Assembly (NCBI GenBank): GCA_014843695.1
Contig: CM026390.1
Location: 95,276,020-95,340,019, forward strand
Length of the DNA stretch: 64,000 nucleotides
Reading direction: 5' to 3'
From: Archivesica marissinica
Lineage: Eukaryota; Mollusca; Bivalvia; Venerida; Vesicomyidae
The position numbers and the translations under genes were made by a program. Below are positions 38,601-47,600 of this stretch, piece after piece. Under the pieces are notes generated by a model. That model worked only from the letters and a program-made list of their open reading frames with translations. It was not told where the DNA came from and ran no database searches. Every line of letters starts with the position of its first letter. Positions within the stretch are counted from its first letter, which is position 1.

Positions 38601-41600
38601 GCACTCTGTCCTGCAAGCCATATCTATATCCTACAATGTCTGCTCTATGTCCTGCAATCCTGGTCTATATCCTACAATGTCTGCTCTCTGTCCTGCAATC
38701 CTGGTCTATATCCTACAATGTCTGCTCTCTGTCCTGCAAGCCATATCTATATCCTACAATGTCCACTCTCTGTCCTGCAATCCTGGTCTATATCCTACAA
38801 TGTCTGCTCTCTGTCCTGCAATCCTGGTCTATATCCTACAATGTCGGCACTCTTTCCTGCAAGCCATATCTATATCATACAATGTCTGCACTCTGTCCTG
38901 CAAGCCATATCTATATCCTACAATGTCCGCTCTCTGTCCTGCAATCCTGGTCTATATCCTACAATGTCCGCACTCAGTCCTGCAATCCTGGTCTATATCC
39001 TACAATGTCCGCACTCTGTCCTGCAATCCTGGTCTATATCCTACAATGTCTGCACTCTGTCCTGCAAGCCATATCTATATCCTACAATGTCCACTCTCTG
39101 TCCTGCAATCCTGGTCTATATCCTACAATGTCCACTCTCTGTCCTGCAATCCTGGTCTATATCCTACAATGTCCGCTCTTTGTCCTGCAAGCCATATCTA
39201 TATCCTACAATGTCCACTCTCTGTCCTGCAATTCTGGTCTATATCCTACAATGTCTGCACTCTGTCCTGCAAGCCATATCTATATCCTACAATGTCCGCT
39301 CTTTGTCCTGCAAGCCATATCTATATCCTGCAATGTCCACTCTCTGTCCTGCAATCCTGGTCTATATCCTGCAATGTCCGCTCTCTGTCCTCCAATCCTG
39401 GTCTATATCCTGCAATGTCCACGCTCTGTCCTGCAATCCTGGTCTATATCCTACAATGTCCACTCTCTGTCCTGCAATTCTGGTCTATATCCTACAATGT
39501 CCGCTCTCTGTCCTGCAATCCTGGTCTATATCCTGCAATGTCCACCCTCTGTCCTGCAATCCTGGTCTATATCCTACAATGTCCGCTCTATGTCCTGCAA
39601 ACCATATCTATATCCTACAATGTCCACTCTCTGTCCTGCAATCCTGGTCTATATCCTACAATGTCTGCTCTCTGTCCTGCAAGCCATATCTATATTCTAC
39701 AATGTCCGCTCTCTGTCCTGCAATCCTGGTCTATATCCTACAATGTCCACTCTCTGTCCTGCAAGCCATATCTATATCCTACAATGTCCGCACTCAGTCC
39801 TGCAATCCTGGTCTATATCCTACAATGTCCGCTCTCTGTCCTGCAATCCTGGTCTATATCATGCAATGTCCGCTCTCTGTCCTGCAAGCCATATCTATAT
39901 CCTACAATGTCCACTCTCTGTCCTGCAATCCTGGTCTATATCCTACAATGTCAGCTCTCTGTCCTGCAATCCTGGTCTATATCCTACAATGTCTGCTCTA
40001 TGTCCTGCAATCCTGGTCTATATCCTACAATGTCTGCTCTCTGTCCTGCAATCCTGGTCTATATCCTACAATGTCTGCACTCTGTCCTGCAAGCCATATC
40101 TATATCATACAATGTCTGCACTCTGTCCTGCAAGCCATATCTATATCCTACAATGTCCGCTCTCTGTCCTGCAATCCTGGTCTATATCCTACAATGTCCG
40201 CACTCAGTCCTGCAATCCTGGTCTATATCCTACAATGTCCGCACTCTGTCCTGCAAGCCATATCTATATCCTACAATGTCTGCTCTATGTCCTGCAATCC
40301 TGGTCTATATCCTACAATGTCTGCTCTCTGTCCTGCAATCCTGGTCTATATCCTACAATGTCTGCTCTCTGTCCTGCAAGCCATATCTATATCCTACAAT
40401 GTCCACTCTCTGTCCTGCAATCCTGGTCTATATCCTACAATGTCTGCTCTCTGTCCTGCAATCCTGGTCTATATCCTACAATGTCGGCACTCTTTCCTGC
40501 AAGCCATATCTATATCATACAATGTCTGCACTCTGTCCTGCAAGCCATATCTATATCCTACAATGTCCGCTCTCTGTCCTGCAATCCTGGTCTATATCCT
40601 ACAATGTCCGCACTCAGTCCTGCAATCCTGGTCTATATCCTACAATGTCCGCACTCTGTCCTGCAATCCTGGTCTATATCCTACAATGTCTGCACTCTGT
40701 CCTGCAAGCCATATCTATATCCTACAATGTCCACTCTCTGTCCTGCAATCCTGGTCTATATCCTACAATGTCCACTCTCTGTCCTGCAATCCTGGTCTAT
40801 ATCCTACAATGTCCGCTCTTTGTCCTGCAAGCCATATCTATATCCTACAATGTCCACTCTCTGTCCTGCAATTCTGGTCTATATCCTACAATGTCTGCAC
40901 TCTGTCCTGCAAGCCATATCTATATCCTACAATGTCCGCACTCTATCTTGCAAGCCATATCTATATCCTACAATGTCCGCACTCAGTCATGCAATCCTGT
41001 TCTATATCCTACAATGTCCGCTCTCTTTCCTGCAATCCTGGTCTATATCCTACAATGTCTGCTCTCTGTCCTGCAATCCTGGTCTATATCCTGCAATGTC
41101 CGCTCTCTGTCTTCCAAGCCATATCTATATCCTACACTGTCCGCTCTCTGTACCTACAATCCCCCAAATCAATCCTACCATTTCTACCACCCCAATAGTG
41201 ATAATTGTACATGACCCACTCTGGAGCATTATCGTAGAAAGTCAGTATGTTCCGGTGGAGATGACCACTCATACTTAGTAGAAACCAGTACTCAATTCTC
41301 CAACCTCCGCAAGCGACCGACAACTTTCGGAAAAGGGCCGTAACTGTCGGGAACGGTCGTAGCTAATGCTACTAGAACTTCTGGCCCGACCAGTCTGATT
41401 TTCTTGAAATCGTCATGTTTTGTATAACAAAATGTAAATATATGTAAAATGAATCCAACAATAAAATATAAGTAAGCTAAAACTACCTGACGACCTGATG
41501 ATCGCGGTGAACGGCTACTTCTAACAATGGCAGTCTAGACCGCTCGACCACGTGCGCGGAGGCTCACCTAGACCTACGTATATGTCCTACACTCCCGATT

Positions 41601-44600
41601 CATGTCCCACAATCCTCTGTCCTGCAATCCGAAATCTAATAGAGCTCTATATGTTGCAGATACGTGCAAGATTCCACGACATATGGAGTATATAATAGAT
41701 GAGTGCAATGCTGCGTACGATATCGCTGATGAAGAAGATCGGGACTTTGGTGCCGGATGGAAAACTCTAGGAGTCAATAATTCACGGTAAGATGGAGAGA
41801 TAACGACATGTGTGCCAATGATCCCCGGCGTAAGGAGATTCATGTAAGGACAGTGGGATGGGAAATATATCATATGATATAATACAGCCTTTGGTAACTA
41901 ATAAATGATGCAGTTTGTGAAGGAAAAGAAGGGAGTAGTAATGTTCTTCCTATTTTAGCATTGTGGAAGATATCATGATAGCTATATGGCATTGTGGAAT
42001 ATATATTGATGGTTATATGGCATTGTGGAAGGTATATTGATGGTTATATAGCATTGTGGAATATATATTGATGGCTATATAGCATTGTGGAATATATATT
42101 GATGGTTATATAGCATTGTGGAATATATATTGATGGTTATATAGCATTGTGGAATATATATTGATGGTTATATAGCATTGTGGAATATATATTGATGGTT
42201 ATATAGCATTGTGGAATATATATTGAATGTGATATGGTATTGTGTAAGATATATTGATGGTTATATAGCATTGTGGAATATATATTGATGGTTATATAGC
42301 ATTGTGGAATATATATTGATGGTTATATAGCATTGTGGAATATATATTGATGGTTATATAGCATTGTGGAATATATATTGATGGTTATATAGCATTGTGG
42401 AATATATATTGATGGTTATATAGCATTGTGGAATATATATTGATGGTTATATAGCATTGTGGAATATATATGAGTTATATAGCATTGTGGAATATATATT
42501 GATGGTTATATAGCATTGTGGAATATATATTGATGGTTATATAGCATTGTGGAATATATATTGATGGTTATTTAGTATTGTGGAATATTTATTGGTAGCT
42601 ATACGGCATTGTGGAATATATTATTGATCGTTTATATCATTGTAGAATATACATTGAATGTGATATGGTATTGTGTAAGATAAACTGATGGTGATCTAGC
42701 ATTGTTGGGCAATACAGCATTGTGGACGATATATTGAACATGATAAAGCATTGTGGAATTCATATATTGTTGTGTGGAAACAGTTTCGGAGATAAATCAT
42801 CAGCCTGTATAGTCTTAGTTATCATTAATACATGAATACATTATACTTGACTATCGTCTATGTGATCATGATCATGTTGGCAGATTCACTGTCCTCATGA
42901 AGGGGTTCAGATGGTCCTTTTTCAATCATACTTGACTATCGTCTATGTGATCATGATCATGTTGGCAGATTCACTGTCCTCATGAAGGGGTTCAGATGGT
43001 CCTTTTTCAATCATACTTGACTATCGTCTATGTGATCATGATCATGTTGGCAGATTCACTGTCCTCATGAAGGGGTTCAGATGTTCCTTTTTCAATCATA
43101 CTTGACTATCGTCTATGTGATCATGATCATGTTGGCAGATTCACTGTCCTCATGAAGGGGTTCAGATGGTCCTTTTTCAATCATACTTGACTATCGTCTA
43201 TGTGATCATGATCATGTTGGCAGATTCACTGTCCTCATGAAGGGGTTCAGATGGTCCTTTTTCAATCATTCTTGACTATCGTCTATGTGATCATGATCAT
43301 GTTGGCAGATTCACTGTCCTTATGAAGGGGTTCAGATGGTCCTTTTTCAATCATAATGACATTGGCAGGTAGTGTCTTAATTTATTGTAGTTTAGTAAGT
43401 ATCTGCTGTTCACGTGGTCTTGCTGATTTAACCATTGTTGATGAGATATAGTTCTATATAACTATCGTACTACCTTGTGCAATAGTCCATGTCTTACAAC
43501 GTACGTTTAACACCTGGATAGTTCAACCAGCTTACTTGAGCAAACGCTTTGATAATAGTTACATGGTCTTGTTCTTTAATTGCAGAGACGAATATAAGTT
43601 CAAGACAGCTGCGTCTCTTGATGGGTATCCATACTGGGGCGAGATGGCATTGTACGGCGGCGGAGGTTATATCCTCAAACTCAACAAAGACTATAGCGAA
43701 ATGGTTGCTAACTTGGTTCAACTCGAAAATGAAGACTGGATCGATAAATACACACGAGCAATATTTCTAGAGTTCACTGTCTACAACCCATCTATCAATT
43801 TGTTCTCCGTCTCTACACTGTTAGCTGAATTCCGACCTAGCGGTGGTGTATTTTCCTCCTTCAGATTTGAACCATGCAATCTTCTACCATACATGAATTC
43901 TGCTCTGCTTTTCCAAGTCATTTGTGAAATCGCTTATTTTGCGTTTACTGTTTTCTTTGTCATAAAGGAAATCAGCTATATAATCAAGCAGAAGAAACAA
44001 TATTTCCTACAGTTCTGGAATCTTGTTGACCTTGGTATATGTGCCATGTCTGTGACAGCCATTGTCATCTACTTCTACCGTTTGTTCAGTATCAATAGAC
44101 TGACGGAATACTTCAAAGAAACCCACGGCAATGAGTACATGAAGTTTCAGTACATCGGCTACTGGAGCGAAATCTCCAATTACATCATGGGGTTCCTGGT
44201 CTTCTTTGCCACTCTCAAGTTCATGAAGCTTCTCCGCTTCAACAGAAAGATTTCCTTATTGTCCGATACTCTACGCAATTCCAGCAAAGATCTCATCCAC
44301 TTCAGCATCATTCTGAACGTCGTGTTCCTTGCGTTCATACAAGTATTCTACCTGGTCTTCATGTCGCATCTTGACATCTTCAAGACTTTCGTCAGCTCGT
44401 GTGAGGCCGGTAAGATTTACGTTTATTGTTATCCGCTTACTTCCACATGTTAATGTGATAGGACGCGAACACTAATTATGTAGACCTAGTCCTGCAGATC
44501 CTGGTAGCCTAGTCCTGCAGATCCTGATAACCTAGTCCTGCAGATCCTGATAACCTAGTCCTGCAGATCCTGATAACCTAGTCCTGCAGATCCTGATAAC

Positions 44601-47600
44601 CTAGTCCTGCAGATCCTGATAACCTAGTCCTGCAGATCCTGATAACCTAGTCCTGCATATCCTGATAACCTAGTCCTGCAGATCCTGATAACCTAGTCCT
44701 GCAGATCCTGATAACTAGTCCTGCAGATCCTGGCATAACCTTCCTTCATCTATGATTTACATATTTAGAGATGACAATTATAGGTGCGGTACGGAACCAG
44801 ATATACTAATAGCAGATGCAGATGTAAAACAATGGGCTGCCTTTCAAGTTTGAAGTTCCGAAATTATCCATAGCCAAAGACAACGTAATACGTCATTATA
44901 TTTCTGCCTTGTATCAGTATAGAAAGCCGATATTTCAACCCGTCCATCGTCCTGCACGTTCGATAATGGTTATGTTTGTAATAAGCCCAAACTCATCATA
45001 AAAGCTTCAACAACGTTACACTGTAAGCAGAGAACATAGAAAACGCAAACTTCGGATAAATGTGTTTTTACATGAAAAACAATAACTATATAAATACATA
45101 GTTTTAAACATTTTGGAATATTTTTAGTTGTTCAGTTTGTGTTTTGCAATAAAGATGTGATATATCTTTGATGGAATCCTTCGTATTTCGTGTTCATGTA
45201 ATACTAATCATATAATGTAGGTGTGCGTTTTCTATATCCTCTAGTATATCAATATGGTATAGGCTACAAACTAGTTTGCTAGCTGTCCCGTTTTCATGGG
45301 TAAGGATCAAATTGTATGACATTACTCATATTTAGTTAGATCGCATTTGTACATTATCGATTATGTTTTAAACTACACATGACTTATCATTCGCTAATGC
45401 TAGGTATCGTAATGATGATGGGCAAGTTCGATATATACAACATGTTGGAGGTGAACCAGTGGCTGACCCAGGTCTTCTTGTTCCTGTTCGTTGTCGCCGT
45501 CACGTTCATTGTGGTCAACATGCTTCTCTCTATCCTTAATGACACGTTCTCAGCAGTCCGGAAAGACAGAAACAAGCAAAAAAACGACTATGAAATCGTC
45601 GACTTTATGCTCGGACGGTACCTATGTTTCTATAGCTCTATATTGCTATAATTCTATGTTTCTATATTTCTATAGTTCTATGTTTCTATAGCTCTATATT
45701 GCTATAATTCTGTTTCTAGAGTTCTATGTTTCTATAGCTCTATATTGCTATAATTCTGTTTCTAGAGTTCTATGTTTCTATTGTTCTATATTTCTATGTT
45801 TCTATGTTTCTATAGTTCTATGTTTCTATAGTTCTACATTTCTATGGTTCTATGTTTCTATGGTTCTATATTGTCATAGTTCTGTGTTTCTATAGTTCTA
45901 TATTTATATGGTTCTATAGTTCTATGTTTCTATAGTTCTATGTTTCTAGTTCTATATTGCTATAGTTCTATGTTTCTATAGTTCTATATTGCTATGTTTC
46001 TATATTTCTATGGTTCTATGTTTCTATAGTTCTACATTTCTATGTTTCTAAAGTTCTATATTGTCATAGTTCTATGTTTCTATAGTTCTATGTTTCTAGT
46101 TCTATGTTTCTATAGTTCTATGTTTCTATAGTTCTATATTGCTATATTTCTATGTTTCTATATTTCTATATTTCTATGTTTCTATATTTCTATGGTTCTA
46201 TGTTTCTATAGTTATATTATTCTATGTTTCTATATTTCTATAGTTCTATGTTTCTATAGTTCTATATTGCTATAATTCTATGTTTCTATATTTATATGGT
46301 TCTATGTTTCTATGGTTCTATTATTATATGTTTCTATAGTTCTATATTGCTATAATTCTATGTTTCTATATTTCTATGGTTCTATGTTTCTATGTTTCTA
46401 TATTTCTATGGTTCTATGTTTCTATGGTTCTATTATTATATGTTTCTATAGTTCTATATTTCTATGTTTCTATATTTCTATGGTTCTATGTTTCTATGGT
46501 TCTATTATTATATGTTTCTATATTGCTATATTTCTATGTTTCTATATTTCTATGTTTCTATATTTCTATGGTTCTATAGTTCTATATTTCTATATTTCTA
46601 TGTTTCTATAGTTCTATATTTCTATAGTTCTATATTTCTATGTTTCTATAGTTCTATATTTCTATAGTTCTATGTTTCTATATTTCTATATTTCTATGTT
46701 TCTATATTCTATATTTCTATATTTCTATAGTTCTATAGTTCTATATTTCTATGGTTCTATATTTCTATAGTTCTATAGTTCTATATTTCTATTTCCTATT
46801 CTATATTTCTATAGTTCTATATTTCTATGGTTCTATAGTTCTATATTTCTATGTTTCTATATTTCTATGGTTCTATAGTTCTATGTTTCTATATTGCTAT
46901 AGTTCTATATTTCTATGGTTCTATATTTCTATGGTTATATGGTTCTATAGTTCTATATTTCTATAGTTCTATATTTCTATAGTTCTATATTTCTATAGTT
47001 CTATGGTTATATAGTTCTATATTTCTATATTTCTATGTTTATATGGTTCTATAGTTCTATATTTCTATAGTTCTATATTTCTATGTTTCTATGTTTCTAT
47101 AGTTCTATATTTCTATAGTTCTTCTAATATCGCAGTAAATTATTTGGAAACATTAAATTGAGTGATCAGATAACACTTGCATTTGTATTTCTTTTAAATT
47201 GCTCTAAATAATATAGTCATATTCAAGCCCTTGTTACTAACATCTGACTCGATATCTACTAGCAGCATTACTAGAGTTCATATTCATATTTATGTATGTT
47301 TATGCATTTCATATTTATGTATGTTTATGCATTTCATATTTATGTATGTTTATGCATTTCATATTTATGTATGTTTATGCATTTCATATATATGTATGTT
47401 TATGCATTTCATATTTATGTATGTTTATGCATTTCATGTTGATGTATGTTTATGCATTTCATATATATGTATGTTTATGCATTTCATGTTGATGTATGTT
47501 TATGCATTTCATGTTGATGTATGTTTATGCATTTCATATATATGTATGTTTATGCATTTCATGTTGATGTATGTTTATGCATTTCATGTTGATGTATGTT

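Noticed and set aside
34042..41214. Open frame of 2390 codons and four overlapping long ones as giant repetitive proteins
   Set aside because: They are three frames of one 41-bp tandem repeat lying between a good donor (33847) and a good acceptor (41659) of the polycystin-1-like gene; no start, domain or composition supports coding.
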